Below, in pieces: positions 32,005 to 41,034 of a stretch of DNA of 64,000 nucleotides. This stretch comes from Arthrobacter sp. B2a2-09 (GTDB lineage Bacteria; Actinomycetota; Actinomycetes; Actinomycetales; Micrococcaceae). Below the pieces are notes generated by a model. It ran no database searches. It saw only the letters and a list, made by a program, of their open reading frames with translations, and had not been told where the DNA came from. The stretch covers positions 284,023 through 348,022 of the forward strand of contig NZ_JAMXIC010000003.1 of NCBI RefSeq assembly GCF_027587375.1. The letters run 5' to 3'. The position numbers were made by a program, and so were the translations under genes. Position 1 is the stretch's first letter; every line of letters starts with the position of its first letter.

Positions 32005-32910
32005 CTACTTGCTGAGGCCAGCGGCAAAGCCCGGCAGCCATGCACGCAGGCCGGGCCCGAGGTCTTCACTGTCGCACGCAAGCTGGACGCAGGCTTTGAG
32101 GTAGCTGAGCTTGTCCCCGGTGTCGTACCGACGGCCGCGGAAGACGACTCCGTAGACGCCGCTGCCTTCACCCTCCCCGGCAGCTAGTACCTGAAGCGCA
32201 TCCGTCAGTTGGATCTCTCCCCCACGGCCCGGTTCGGTTTTCTCGAGAACGTCGAAAACCGAGGGGTGAAGGACGTAGCGGCCAATCACGGCCAAGTTGG
32301 ACGGAGCTTCATCGACAGCGGGCTTTTCCACAAGTTGCTTGATGCGGACGTAGCCGTCTTCGCCGATGTCCTCGATGTCCGCACAGCCGTAGGCGCTGAT
32401 CTGGGAGGGCTCGACTTCGATGAGGGCTACAACGGATCCACCCGTTTTGTGCTGGACCTCAATCATGTCGCTGAGGAGCGTATCCCGGGCGTCGATGAGG
32501 TCGTCACCGAGAAGAACGGCGAATGGTTCGTACCCGACATGCTGCTTTGCACGCAACACTGCGTGTCCCAGCCCCTTGGGGTCACCCTGGCGGACGTAGT
32601 GAATGTCGCCGAGGTTGCTGGTGGCCTGCACCGAGTCCAGCTTGGTGATGTCTCCCTTGGCCTCCAGGGTCGCTTCCAAAGCAGGTACCCGGTCGAAGTG
32701 GTCTTCCAACGCACGCTTGTTGCGGCCTGTGATCATGAGAACGTCATTGAGTCCCACGCTCACGGCTTCTTCGACAACATATTGGATGGCCGGCTTGTCG
32801 ACTACCGGGAGCATCTCTTTGGGCATGGCTTTCGTTGCAGGCAGAAACCTGGTGCCAAGTCCGGCAACAGGGATAACGGCCTTGCGGACGGTGCAGTTTT
32901 TGGAAGTCAC
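32005..32910 (-). CDS. galU: UTP-glucose-1-phosphate uridylyltransferase
   Basis: A 301-residue enzyme making UDP-glucose from UTP and glucose-1-phosphate. Signature sequences: VIPVAGLGTRFLPATKAMPK (nucleotide-binding loop), EMLPVVDKPAIQYVVEEA, and the substrate region GVYGVVFRGRRYDTGDKLSY. The length is typical for bacterial GalU. It supplies UDP-glucose for cell-envelope polymers and trehalose. It starts at GTG 32910 without a strong ribosome site. It is divergent from the 30-codon frame and the folate gene at 32940. Confidence 0.95.
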   Translation of the reverse strand: MTSKNCTVRKAVIPVAGLGTRFLPATKAMPKEMLPVVDKPAIQYVVEEAVSVGLNDVLMITGRNKRALEDHFDRVPALEATLEAKGDITKLDSVQATSNLGDIHYVRQGDPKGLGHAVLRAKQHVGYEPFAVLLGDDLIDARDTLLSDMIEVQHKTGGSVVALIEVEPSQISAYGCADIEDIGEDGYVRIKQLVEKPAVDEAPSNLAVIGRYVLHPSVFDVLEKTEPGRGGEIQLTDALQVLAAGEGEGSGVYGVVFRGRRYDTGDKLSYLKACVQLACDSEDLGPGLRAWLPGFAAGLSK

Positions 32911-32939
32911 CGGACTAATCTAACGGAAGGAACTGGACA

Positions 32940-33032
32940 ATGGGCAAAAAGGAACGTGCTGGGCTCGGGAGAACCCGCCGGTCCCTCCCCATCCTCAGAG
33001 CCGCAGAGCAGCGGGAATTGGAGCAAAAGTGA
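32940..33032 (+). CDS. Possible 30-residue small protein coupled to the folate cyclo-ligase gene
   Basis: ATG 32940 with GGAAGGAA upstream opens a 30-codon frame (MGKKERAGLGRTRRSLPILR, then AAEQRELEQK). Its TGA at 33030-33032 overlaps the GTG start of the next gene as GTGA, the arrangement used for translational coupling. The peptide is very basic and has no recognisable domain. It may be a real leader or small protein, or simply the translated leader of the operon. Confidence 0.4.
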   Translation: MGKKERAGLGRTRRSLPILRAAEQRELEQK

Positions 33033-33634
33033 CTTTGAAAGACGATATCCGCCGGGACAACCGCAACCGCCGGCTCGCCTTGACCGGGCAACAGCGCGCC
33101 GACGCCGGATCGGGGATTGCCCGCCGTGGCCTCTCATGGGCGGATGCCGTTGCACACGGGAAACCGGCGACTTTTGCGGCATATGTCGGAGTAGCTGCCG
33201 AACCGCCGACAATGCCGTTGCTTGCTGCGCTCCATGCCGCCGGGCACAAGGTCCTTCTTCCCGTCTGTGAACCGGAACGGCGTCTGAGCTGGGTCTATTG
33301 GACACCGGAGACGGCTTTTGTTCGCTCGAGGTATGCCCCGATTGACGAGCCTGTGGGCGAACGATTCGACAGTGACGTCATCAAGTATGCGACTGGAATC
33401 TTCCTCCCGGCCACCGCCGTCGATGAAGGTGGAAACCGCATCGGCCAAGGCGGCGGTTACTACGACCGGCTCCTCGACAAGCTCGACGCCGACGGGCAGC
33501 GTCCGCCGACTGTGGCCGTCGTATATGACCACGAAGTGCTGCCGGCGGGGACGATCCCGGCCGAACCGTTCGATAAGCCCGTGGCGGAGGCACTTACCCC
33601 ACACCGGGTCGTCCGGCTAGTTCCGGCTGGCTAA
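33029..33634 (+). CDS. 5-formyltetrahydrofolate cyclo-ligase
   Basis: A 201-residue enzyme that converts 5-formyl-THF to 5,10-methenyl-THF using ATP. The basic N terminus DIRRDNRNRRLALTG and the signature NRIGQGGGYYDRLLDKLD near residue 140 define the family. The start is GTG 33029, with GGAG about 6 bases upstream, inside a GTGA overlap with the preceding small frame. It is part of core folate metabolism. Confidence 0.93.
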   Translation: MTLKDDIRRDNRNRRLALTGQQRADAGSGIARRGLSWADAVAHGKPATFAAYVGVAAEPPTMPLLAALHAAGHKVLLPVCEPERRLSWVYWTPETAFVRSRYAPIDEPVGERFDSDVIKYATGIFLPATAVDEGGNRIGQGGGYYDRLLDKLDADGQRPPTVAVVYDHEVLPAGTIPAEPFDKPVAEALTPHRVVRLVPAG

Positions 33635-33788
33635 CCGGGCTGCCGGCCTGTCTTCTCCGCCACATTCTGTGGTAACGACCCCGACGCCGGATGATAGAAT
33701 TGGCACTCAGGCCCTGGGACTGCTAATGGACGGAACAATCCTCGTTGGCAGCACAGGACCTGTAGCTCGTCCCGGAGGAGGATCACCA

Positions 33789-34052
33789 GTGCCCACATAT
33801 GCCTATGCCTGCAAAGACTGCGGACATGCCTTTGACATCGTTCAGGCTTTCACCGACAGCTCCCTGTCCGACTGCCCTGAATGCCAAGGATCGTTGCGCA
33901 AGAAGTTCAACAGCGTGGGCGTCGTCTTCAAGGGATCGGGCTTCTACCGCACCGACTCCCGGGACTCCAAGGGAAGCACCGTTTCGGCCGCTCCCGCCGC
34001 ACCAGCTGCGACCCCGGCTCCAGCGTCGGTTCCGGCGGCTGCCGCGAGCTGA
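33789..34052 (+). CDS. FmdB family zinc ribbon protein
   Basis: An 87-residue protein from GTG 33789, chosen for GGAGGAGG directly upstream; the open frame extends to 33669. The N-terminal ribbon is PTYAYACKDCGHAFD and SDCPECQGSL, giving two CxxC pairs at about C8/C11 and C29/C32. Conserved GSGFYRTDSR follows, then an Ala/Pro-rich tail. This family is common beside the folate cyclo-ligase gene in actinobacteria. It is probably a small regulator or metal-binding protein. Confidence 0.9.
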   Translation: MPTYAYACKDCGHAFDIVQAFTDSSLSDCPECQGSLRKKFNSVGVVFKGSGFYRTDSRDSKGSTVSAAPAAPAATPAPASVPAAAAS

Positions 34053-34057
34053 TTGCG

Positions 34058-34130
34058 GTTTTCCAGCCGCCGCAGTTTTCCAGCCGTTCAGCGTTTTTCC
34101 ACATAGCTCAACGTTTCCACATAGCTCAAC
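34058..34130. repeat. Two adjacent short direct duplications
   Basis: GTTTTCCAGCCG occurs at 34058-34069 and 34075-34086. Directly after, TTTCCACATAGCTCAAC occurs at 34096-34112 and 34114-34130. Both pairs lie in the 120-base gap between the FmdB and SAF-domain genes. They look like slippage duplications and could also hold promoter or terminator elements for the SAF gene. Confidence 0.8.
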
Positions 34131-34172
34131 AAGGCCCTGTTACGGGCCTGCGTGCCCGGTTAGCGTGGCAGC

Positions 34173-35075
34173 ATGCCAGCAACCCCGGACCCGTCCCAAG
34201 GCCCAAATTCAACCGGACCTTCGTCGATTCCACGCAATAGACTGCCCGCGCCGATTTCCACTCCCCGCACCCGCGGACTTCAGGCTCTTCCCTTCAGGGC
34301 TGGCGGGCACTTGGGCGCTCCCACGGGACAATCCAAGCACCGCAGCTTCGGTAGCTGGCTAAACCGCAACCGCCGCCTCGTGGTGGCACTCCTGCTATGC
34401 GTGGCCGTCGGGATCGCCGTCCATCAATTGACCCCCGCTTCGGAGCAGCGAGCCACGGTCCTGGCCGCCGCGCGGGATCTTCCGGCCGGGTCCAGTTTGA
34501 CGGATTCCGACCTCAAACCCCTGGAGGTCCTTCCTGGCGGAGTTCCGGCCGGAGCACTTACCTCCAGCACTGGATACAAAGGGAAACAGCTTGCCTCGCC
34601 GCTGCAGAAAGGGCAGATCCCCACAGACGCCCAACTCCTGGGACCGGGCCTGCTGACCGGCACCGCACCCGCGACAGCGGCCGTTCCACTACGCATGGCC
34701 GATCCCGCTTCAATTCAGCTCATCTCGCCGGGCCAGTTGGTCAACGTTGTGCTCACTGCAGCAGATGGACTTGAAGGGCCCGGCAAGAAATCCGAACTCT
34801 TGGCAGCCGCAGTCCCGGTTTTGTGGACGTCCGCGCAAGGAGGCAAGGCCAGCCAATGGTTGGGCACGAACGAGGCGGACGGCCTCGTGGTTGTCGCTGC
34901 CAATCCGCAACAGGCCGGAATCCTGGCAGGAGCTTCCACACGCGGGAAACTATTCTTTGTCCTCGTCAATCCCTCTGACAACCGGCAACTCGAGACCCCC
35001 GCCGGACAATCTCGGCAATCATGGAACGTTCAGCCCCAGTGCGGGGGCCTTTGCTCCTTCAGCCAGGCGTCGTGA
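34173..35075 (+). CDS. SAF domain-containing membrane-anchored protein (CpaB-like)
   Basis: A 300-residue protein. A Pro-rich cytoplasmic N terminus of about 65 residues is followed by one membrane segment (LVVALLLCVAVGIAVHQL). Next comes a SAF domain (TVLAAARDLPAGSSLTDSDL, then VPAGALTSSTGYKGKQL) and a C-terminal region with LISPGQLVNVVLTA. SAF/CpaB-like proteins help assemble Flp pili, but no pilus genes are nearby, so this is one of the stand-alone members. It overlaps the convergent gene at 35030-35275 by 46 bases. Confidence 0.82.
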   Translation: MPATPDPSQGPNSTGPSSIPRNRLPAPISTPRTRGLQALPFRAGGHLGAPTGQSKHRSFGSWLNRNRRLVVALLLCVAVGIAVHQLTPASEQRATVLAAARDLPAGSSLTDSDLKPLEVLPGGVPAGALTSSTGYKGKQLASPLQKGQIPTDAQLLGPGLLTGTAPATAAVPLRMADPASIQLISPGQLVNVVLTAADGLEGPGKKSELLAAAVPVLWTSAQGGKASQWLGTNEADGLVVVAANPQQAGILAGASTRGKLFFVLVNPSDNRQLETPAGQSRQSWNVQPQCGGLCSFSQAS

Positions 35076-35275
35076 TCGTAGCCGGGCTCATCGCCCCAAC
35101 GGCGTGGATCATCTTCGGAGGCTGTCTTAGGCAGAATGCCTTCGCCTGCCGGCTTCCGTTCCGGTGTCGGCTTCACTTCTGTTTTCTCCTGCTTGTCCAA
35201 CCCGGTGTCAGCTTCACCTGCATCGGCACTGGTGTCCGCAGGGTGCTTGGATTGAGTGCTTTTGCTTTCCGCCAT
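35030..35275 (-). CDS. Small hydrophilic hypothetical protein
   Basis: An 81-residue, highly charged, probably disordered protein (KHPADTSADAGEADTGLDKQ). The ordered-looking end is DDPRRWGDEPGYDHDAWLKE, then QRPPHWG. No membrane segment. It starts at ATG 35275, which has a GGAAG-type ribosome site, and overlaps the SAF gene tail to tail. The helicase-like gene lies 39 bases upstream on the same strand, so they may be cotranscribed. Function unknown. Confidence 0.7.
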   Translation of the reverse strand: MAESKSTQSKHPADTSADAGEADTGLDKQEKTEVKPTPERKPAGEGILPKTASEDDPRRWGDEPGYDHDAWLKEQRPPHWG

Positions 35276-35314
35276 TGCGCTTCCTTTGGGGACAGCCGGT
35301 CCCGAGCCAGTGTC

Positions 35315-38300
35315 TTACGTACGGCCGTGCTTGGCCGCGGCCGGCTCCGCCTGACTGTCCAGTTCCAATTGTTCAACATCAATGTCCAGGAATCCATCCT
35401 GGACGGCACCATACGAGGGCGCTATCGGTTTCTCCAGTCCCAGATAGGACCCGATGCGGTCAGCGCAGGACGAGGGATCCGTGAACACTTCAATGGTCCA
35501 CAAAGACATGTAACGCCAGCCAAGGCGTTCCAGGAGCTGGGGCCGGAGCCTGCTGCGTTCCCTGACGCTCATGCGGCGGTATCGTTCCGTGCCATCCGAT
35601 TCGATGGCCACCGGGGTGGGCATTTCAGTGTCATCACGGCCGATGGTGTGCACGGGATCGGCCGCTGCGGCGATGTCCAGGACTCCGTCATAGTGGTGCC
35701 ATACCCGGGCTCCACGGGCACGGAGTCGCTCGCCCAGATCCGCCACCAACGGATCCTCACCGAGCGCTTGCTCGCTGGCTGCGGCCCTGGTGGCTGGCGT
35801 CCCCAGATCCGAGTTACCCGACAGTTCACGGTCGAGGAGTTCATGGAAATCAACGGCGCCGTGAGCCAGCCTGTCCAGATCGAGGTCCTCCGGACGGAAG
35901 CAGCTCAGGACGTGCAAAGATCTCCGGGAGCGGGTCATTGCCAGGGCAAATTTGTTTCGCCCGCCTTCGACGGACAGGGGCCCGAAACTGTGCAGCGCCC
36001 GGCCATGCGGAGTGCGTCCAAAGCCCAGGGAAAAGATGATGTGGTCGCGGACCAGTCCTTGCGCGCGCTCCAAATCCACCACGCGGAAGGACTCCGCCCC
36101 GGCGTTGAAGAAACCCGACAACAGCGGATAGTTGGGAAGCTGGAGCCTGATGGCTTCGCCGATCCTTGCGGCATGGCGCAGGCTTGCGGTGACCACGGCC
36201 AGCGAGGTCCGCGGCCTGAGACTGGCGTGTTCAAACACCAGATCAACCACGCGGTTCACTTCGGCGGCCACCGATTCAACACCTTCGTGATCCGCCCCCG
36301 GCAGGCCGGTACCATCCGGGATGTACTCAACCAGTACCGAGCGGTCCAGCCCCGTTACAGATTGGCCGTCCGGCAGCCGACGCAGGCCGCCGTCGTAGTA
36401 GTTCTTGCTCAGCTGCAGCACGAGATCTTCATCAACCGCGCGATACACCCAGTTCAACTGCCACGTGGGCAAGACCCGCGCCAAAGCGCTGAATGCGCTG
36501 TCCACTGTGTCTTGGCTCGCGGCCCCGGCCATGGGAGGCTCCACGGCAACGCTGAACGTGCGGGCATTGGCGATCTTTGCGTCGCCAAAGGCAACCACTT
36601 GGTGTGCCCGGGCGATGGCCGGCAGCACAGCCTGCAAGGAGGTGCTCTCGGCATCGAGAATCACCACCGCATCGAATTTCTGCTCTGCGGGCAAGAGGCT
36701 GGTCAGCAGGTACGGACTGATGGACCACACGGGAACCAGCCGGGAGACAAGGGCAGGCGCCTGGGCGCTGAGCGCCGAAAGGGTAACTCGGCCATCCTTG
36801 ATCAGGTTGCGCAGGAGTTCCGATTGGCGGGAATGTTCAGCGATTCCAGCCCGCCACATCTCGGCGAGTCTCCACCGCAGCCGTGCGGCTCCGCTGGCGA
36901 TGTGCGCGTGGTCCGCCAGGCGGTACTCCGCTTCGAGGCGGCGAAGGGATTCGCCGTCGGACATCGCGAGGTAGTCGTCGCCGCTGATCATCGCTTCCAG
37001 GGCGGACTGCCACCAGGCAAGGTCCAGTTCCGCGGCAACCGACTCGGCAGGCACTTCGCGTTCAGCCAAGTCCGCAAGAAGCTCGGCGAGTCCATGCTCG
37101 CGCATATTCTCGACCAGAAGCGTGCGCTCCGGGAGCGTTTCCAAGGTTCCCGTGTCGGCGACAAGGCGCTCAAGACGCTCCATGAGATCTTCGTAACGGG
37201 TCGCGTGGAGGTCGCCGCCGCCGGCAGTGTGTTTGAGGCAATCGCCCAGACGGCGGAGATCCCGGTCCAGTTCGCGGTAGCTGGCGCCCATGTCCGCGAG
37301 TCCGGACGGCACCGCCGGATGGCGCTGGGTGGTGGCGTACTGGGCCCACAGCGCCCGCTGTTCCTGAACGAGCGCCAAGGAGCTGTGCAGATCAGCAATG
37401 TGGACACCGGGCCGGACATATTCTTTTGCCACGCGACGCAAGCGGGAGCGCTGCATCGAGGGCATCTCGAGGCCCCGCTCACGGCGCCAAGCGGAGGTAG
37501 CGGTAGCCGAAATCAGATCGTGGACTGGCCGGTCAAAAATATCCGGGGTGAATTTGTCCAGGCTTTCCCGTACCGCCATCAAGAGCTCAAGCTGCGCGCC
37601 CCATTCGGCGAAGTTCGCCCCAAGCCGGATTTCGGAGTGCTCCGCAACTTGGTTCATCCGTTCCCGCAACTGGGGAAGTTGTTCCGCGGCACTACTGGCC
37701 AGTTGCTGGGCTTCCTCGGTCTCCTTGCGAGTGACCAAGCGCGCTCCGTACCAGGGGCTCGACGTCGATGCTCGGCTGAAGCTGCCAAGCTCGGCAGCGC
37801 GCCGCAGTCGTTCGGCCAGCTCGGCACGGTCTTTGATATTGTCCAGCACGCTGCGCTTCAAGCGCACCGTCGTGGCGGGGGCAGGCTGGATGGAGGTCAG
37901 CTCTGCGAGCGACTGCATTGCCTGATAGGGCGAGCATCCCCAGCGCTGGCGTACGTTGTGCAAAGACGCGACATGGTCCATGAGGGCATGGCGGTGCTCG
38001 GTCAGGGTCTTGTGGAGATTCGCGAGTTGCGGCTCCAGCGACTTTTCGTTGCGGATGATCGCGCTGACCAGCTGGCCCTTGAGCTGCTGGGGCGTGGCGC
38101 CATTGCCCGGCCTGAACAGCATCGATTCGAGGCCCAGGGCTTCAAAATGGGCCGCCAGGCCATTGAGGCTCGCTCGCCGGTCGCCCACGACAAGCACCGA
38201 TTTGCCCTCGTTGACGAGGGCACCGATGGCATTGATGGCCGTTTGGGTCTGGCCGCTGCCTGGCGGGGTGCTGACCACCAGCGAATCGCCTGCCCGGACG

Positions 38301-39181
38301 GCATCCACGACGTACTGCTGATCCGAGTCCGCATCGAGGAGGAGCGATTCTTCGGCGGGGTCGCGCTCGTCGAGGTTCGGGAACCGTCCGGACTTGATGG
38401 GTTCGGGTTCCACGTCCCCGCCGTTGGCGGCTTCAAACAGGGAGGCAACGACGTTGCTGTTCTCGTTGATCCATGGGTCTTCCAAGTTCCCGGACAGGTC
38501 CGCCAACGTTGTTATGAGGAGATTGGGGGTTACCTCGGCACCGTGGATCGGCTGCACCAGCGTGGCCAGGCGGTCGAGGACCGGTTGGGGGTCAAGGCGC
38601 GCGGTGTTGTATGCCATACGGCTCACGGCATTGACGTCAAAGACGATTCCATGGACGGTCTTCAAATGCCGGACCAACGCGGGGTTGATGCCCGCTTGCT
38701 CGGTGAGTTGCAGCTCGTAGTCATCTTCGCCCGGCCGCGCAGTGAGTGAGACGGCGGCCAACATCACAGGGGCGGAGACGCGTTGGGGTTTCCCTCCGAC
38801 CGCCGACGTCCACACAACCGTGCCGCAGGACAGATAACCGGCGTCGATCCCCCGGTCGTTTCCCAGTTCGAAGATCTTCGAGCGAAGGTTCCTGGCAGCA
38901 CGCGCGGCAACAAGATACTGCTGGCGATCCCGGATCAGGGTGGAAAGCCGGGTTCGGCGCCCGGCGAGGAGCTGTGCCAGTCCCGAGGGGTGGCCGTTGC
39001 TAAGGTCTATCGACCCCTCCGGCGTCTTGACGAAGCGCAGCATGGTGTCCGCGCCAGTCACGGGCTTGAGCCCGGACAGCCATTTCCGGAGCTCTACGGA
39101 GCTCTCTTCGTGGCTTTGACCTACTGACACCGCTGCCTTCTTTTCTGTTCTAGCTCGAGACGACTTGGACCAAATCGGCAT
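35315..39181 (-). CDS. Large helicase-nuclease-like protein with degenerate ATPase motifs
   Basis: About 1288 residues from ATG 39181. The architecture resembles SF1-type (DUF4011-like) helicases with a C-terminal Vsr/MTES_1575-like nuclease domain. The Walker A region is STPPGSGQTQT at about residue 306, with Gln in the Lys position. Walker B is DAVVILDAES, where DEAS is usual. Motif III is FGDAKI instead of GDxxQ. Motifs V and VI are recognisable (AQGLVRDHIIFSLGFG, ALAMTRSRRSLHVLS at about 1080). The C terminus (VAIESDGTERYRRMSVRERS, then LERLGWRYMSLW) resembles the nuclease. It may bind DNA without helicase activity. It lies among core genes, not in a defence island. Confidence 0.72.
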   Translation of the reverse strand: MPIWSKSSRARTEKKAAVSVGQSHEESSVELRKWLSGLKPVTGADTMLRFVKTPEGSIDLSNGHPSGLAQLLAGRRTRLSTLIRDRQQYLVAARAARNLRSKIFELGNDRGIDAGYLSCGTVVWTSAVGGKPQRVSAPVMLAAVSLTARPGEDDYELQLTEQAGINPALVRHLKTVHGIVFDVNAVSRMAYNTARLDPQPVLDRLATLVQPIHGAEVTPNLLITTLADLSGNLEDPWINENSNVVASLFEAANGGDVEPEPIKSGRFPNLDERDPAEESLLLDADSDQQYVVDAVRAGDSLVVSTPPGSGQTQTAINAIGALVNEGKSVLVVGDRRASLNGLAAHFEALGLESMLFRPGNGATPQQLKGQLVSAIIRNEKSLEPQLANLHKTLTEHRHALMDHVASLHNVRQRWGCSPYQAMQSLAELTSIQPAPATTVRLKRSVLDNIKDRAELAERLRRAAELGSFSRASTSSPWYGARLVTRKETEEAQQLASSAAEQLPQLRERMNQVAEHSEIRLGANFAEWGAQLELLMAVRESLDKFTPDIFDRPVHDLISATATSAWRRERGLEMPSMQRSRLRRVAKEYVRPGVHIADLHSSLALVQEQRALWAQYATTQRHPAVPSGLADMGASYRELDRDLRRLGDCLKHTAGGGDLHATRYEDLMERLERLVADTGTLETLPERTLLVENMREHGLAELLADLAEREVPAESVAAELDLAWWQSALEAMISGDDYLAMSDGESLRRLEAEYRLADHAHIASGAARLRWRLAEMWRAGIAEHSRQSELLRNLIKDGRVTLSALSAQAPALVSRLVPVWSISPYLLTSLLPAEQKFDAVVILDAESTSLQAVLPAIARAHQVVAFGDAKIANARTFSVAVEPPMAGAASQDTVDSAFSALARVLPTWQLNWVYRAVDEDLVLQLSKNYYDGGLRRLPDGQSVTGLDRSVLVEYIPDGTGLPGADHEGVESVAAEVNRVVDLVFEHASLRPRTSLAVVTASLRHAARIGEAIRLQLPNYPLLSGFFNAGAESFRVVDLERAQGLVRDHIIFSLGFGRTPHGRALHSFGPLSVEGGRNKFALAMTRSRRSLHVLSCFRPEDLDLDRLAHGAVDFHELLDRELSGNSDLGTPATRAAASEQALGEDPLVADLGERLRARGARVWHHYDGVLDIAAAADPVHTIGRDDTEMPTPVAIESDGTERYRRMSVRERSRLRPQLLERLGWRYMSLWTIEVFTDPSSCADRIGSYLGLEKPIAPSYGAVQDGFLDIDVEQLELDSQAEPAAAKHGRT

Positions 39182-39245
39182 ACTTTCGAGGGTAGCGGGA
39201 ATCGACCGGCAGTCCGCACCGCAACACTGGTGGAAAGGCAAAATA

Positions 39246-39302
39246 CCCCTGATTTCAGGGGAAATACAAAGTGACCGGCCTCTGGAACAGAGACCGGTCA
39301 CT
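39246..39302 (-). terminator. Double hairpin terminator after guaA
   Basis: The first hairpin, nearest guaA, is AGTGACCGG (39270-39278) with CCGGTCACT (39294-39302) and an inner CTCTG/CAGAG stem. The second is CCCCTG/CAGGGG at 39246-39261, followed on the minus strand by a T-rich run. It ends the guaA transcript and separates it from the helicase-like gene. Confidence 0.8.
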
Positions 39303-39309
39303 CAGAATG

Positions 39310-40914
39310 CTATTCCCACTCGATGGTTCCCGGCGGCTTGCTGGTGACATCGAGCACCACACGGTTGACCCCGTCAACCTCGTTGGTGATCCTGTTGGAG
39401 ATCCTGGCGAGGAGGTCATAAGGGAGCCTGGACCAGTCGGCAGTCATGGCGTCCTCGGAGGAAACGGGACGCAGCACGATCGGGTGTCCGTAGGTGCGGC
39501 CGTCGCCCTGCACGCCAACGCTGCGGACGTCGGCGAGCAGTACGACCGGCATCTGCCAGACGTCGTTGTCGAGTCCGGCCGCAGTGAGTTCGGCACGTGC
39601 GATTGCGTCTGCCTTGCGGAGCAGCTCGAGTCGTTCCTTATTCACTTCACCGACGATGCGGATGCCCAGGCCGGGTCCGGGGAACGGCTGGCGTCCGACG
39701 ATTTCCTGCGGCAAGCCGAGCTGCGCGCCCACGGCACGAACCTCGTCCTTGAACAGGGCGCGGAGCGGTTCAACGAGTTCGAACTGCAGGTCCTCGGGCA
39801 GGCCGCCCACGTTGTGGTGGCTCTTGATGTTGGCAGCGCCCTCGCCGCCGCCGGATTCGACGACGTCCGGGTACAGGGTGCCCTGCACGAGGAACTTGAT
39901 GCTCTCGCCTTCGGAGGCAGCCTCGGCGATGATGGCTCGCTCTGCTTCCTCAAACGCACGAATGAACTCGCGGCCGATGATCTTGCGCTTGGTCTCGGGA
40001 TCGCTGACCCCGGCCAGGGCGGACAGGAATCGCTCCTGCTCGTTTGCGATGTAAAGTTTCACGCCGGTTGCGGCAACGAAGTCACGCTCGACCTGTTCGG
40101 CTTCGCCTTCGCGCAGCAAGCCATGGTCCACGAACACGCAGGTCAGCTGATCGCCCACGGCGCGCTGCACGAGGGCTGCGGCAACGGCCGAGTCGACGCC
40201 GCCGGAGAGGCCGCAGATGACCTTGGAATCGCCGACCTGCCGGCGGATCCGGTCCACTTGCTCTTCGAGGATGTTACCGGTGGTCCAGTTCGGCTTCAGG
40301 CCGGCCCCGTTGAACAGGAAGTTCTCCAGGACCTGCTGGCCGTGGACCGAGTGCTTTACTTCCGGGTGCCACTGCACGCCGTAGAGATGCTTCTCTTCGT
40401 TCGCGAAAGCAGCCACAGGCGCGCCCGCGGTGGTCGCCAGGACCTCGAAGCCTTCAGGAGCCTCATGAACGGAGTCTCCGTGGCTCATCCAGGTGTTCTG
40501 GGAGTCCGGAACGCCCGCAAGGATGGAGCGGGCCTCGCCGACGATAGTGGCCTCGGTGGCGCCGTACTCGCGCAAACCGGTCTGCGCGACCTTGCCGCCG
40601 AGCGCGTTGGCCATGGCCTGGAAGCCGTAGCAAATACCGAAGACCGGGACGCCGGCCTCGAAAAGGTCCGCGCCAACGCTCGGGGCACCCTCGGCATAAA
40701 CGCTTGAAGGTCCGCCGGAGAGGATGATCGCTGCCGGGTTCTTGGCCAGAAGCTGCTCGGTGGTGAAAGTGTGCGGAACAATTTCCGAGTACACATTCGC
40801 TTCACGGACGCGGCGGGCAATCAGCTGCGCGTACTGGGCACCGTAGTCAACAACCAGCACCGGCTTCTGGGAAGTCTGAGCTTCAGAACTGAAGGGTGCG
40901 GTGGGAGTAGTCAC
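39310..40914 (-). CDS. guaA: GMP synthase (glutamine-hydrolysing)
   Basis: A 534-residue enzyme converting XMP to GMP with glutamine and ATP. The N-terminal class I glutamine amidotransferase domain has the nucleophile in [13 protein letters not shown] and the His-Glu in GVQWHPEV. The ATP-pyrophosphatase P-loop is [17 protein letters not shown] near residue 240. The C-terminal dimerisation domain ends [12 protein letters not shown], the universal GuaA ending. It starts at GTG 40914. The IMP dehydrogenase gene guaB and its paralogue lie 4-7 kb away. Confidence 0.97.
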   Translation of the reverse strand: MTTPTAPFSSEAQTSQKPVLVVDYGAQYAQLIARRVREANVYSEIVPHTFTTEQLLAKNPAAIILSGGPSSVYAEGAPSVGADLFEAGVPVFGICYGFQAMANALGGKVAQTGLREYGATEATIVGEARSILAGVPDSQNTWMSHGDSVHEAPEGFEVLATTAGAPVAAFANEEKHLYGVQWHPEVKHSVHGQQVLENFLFNGAGLKPNWTTGNILEEQVDRIRRQVGDSKVICGLSGGVDSAVAAALVQRAVGDQLTCVFVDHGLLREGEAEQVERDFVAATGVKLYIANEQERFLSALAGVSDPETKRKIIGREFIRAFEEAERAIIAEAASEGESIKFLVQGTLYPDVVESGGGEGAANIKSHHNVGGLPEDLQFELVEPLRALFKDEVRAVGAQLGLPQEIVGRQPFPGPGLGIRIVGEVNKERLELLRKADAIARAELTAAGLDNDVWQMPVVLLADVRSVGVQGDGRTYGHPIVLRPVSSEDAMTADWSRLPYDLLARISNRITNEVDGVNRVVLDVTSKPPGTIEWE

Positions 40915-41034
40915 CGTAACAGCCTACTTTGCCGGGATGCCCCGGTGCACCTTGAAGCCGGTCGTGAAGCCGGGAATCAGCCCACAAACCGTCCCGACGT
41001 TAGCGATCTCACAATGCCCGCCGGGGCCCGACCA

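Noticed and set aside
35021..38749. 1242-codon open frame on the plus strand
   Set aside because: It is antisense to the helicase-like gene, has no recognisable domain, and arises from high-GC codon bias.
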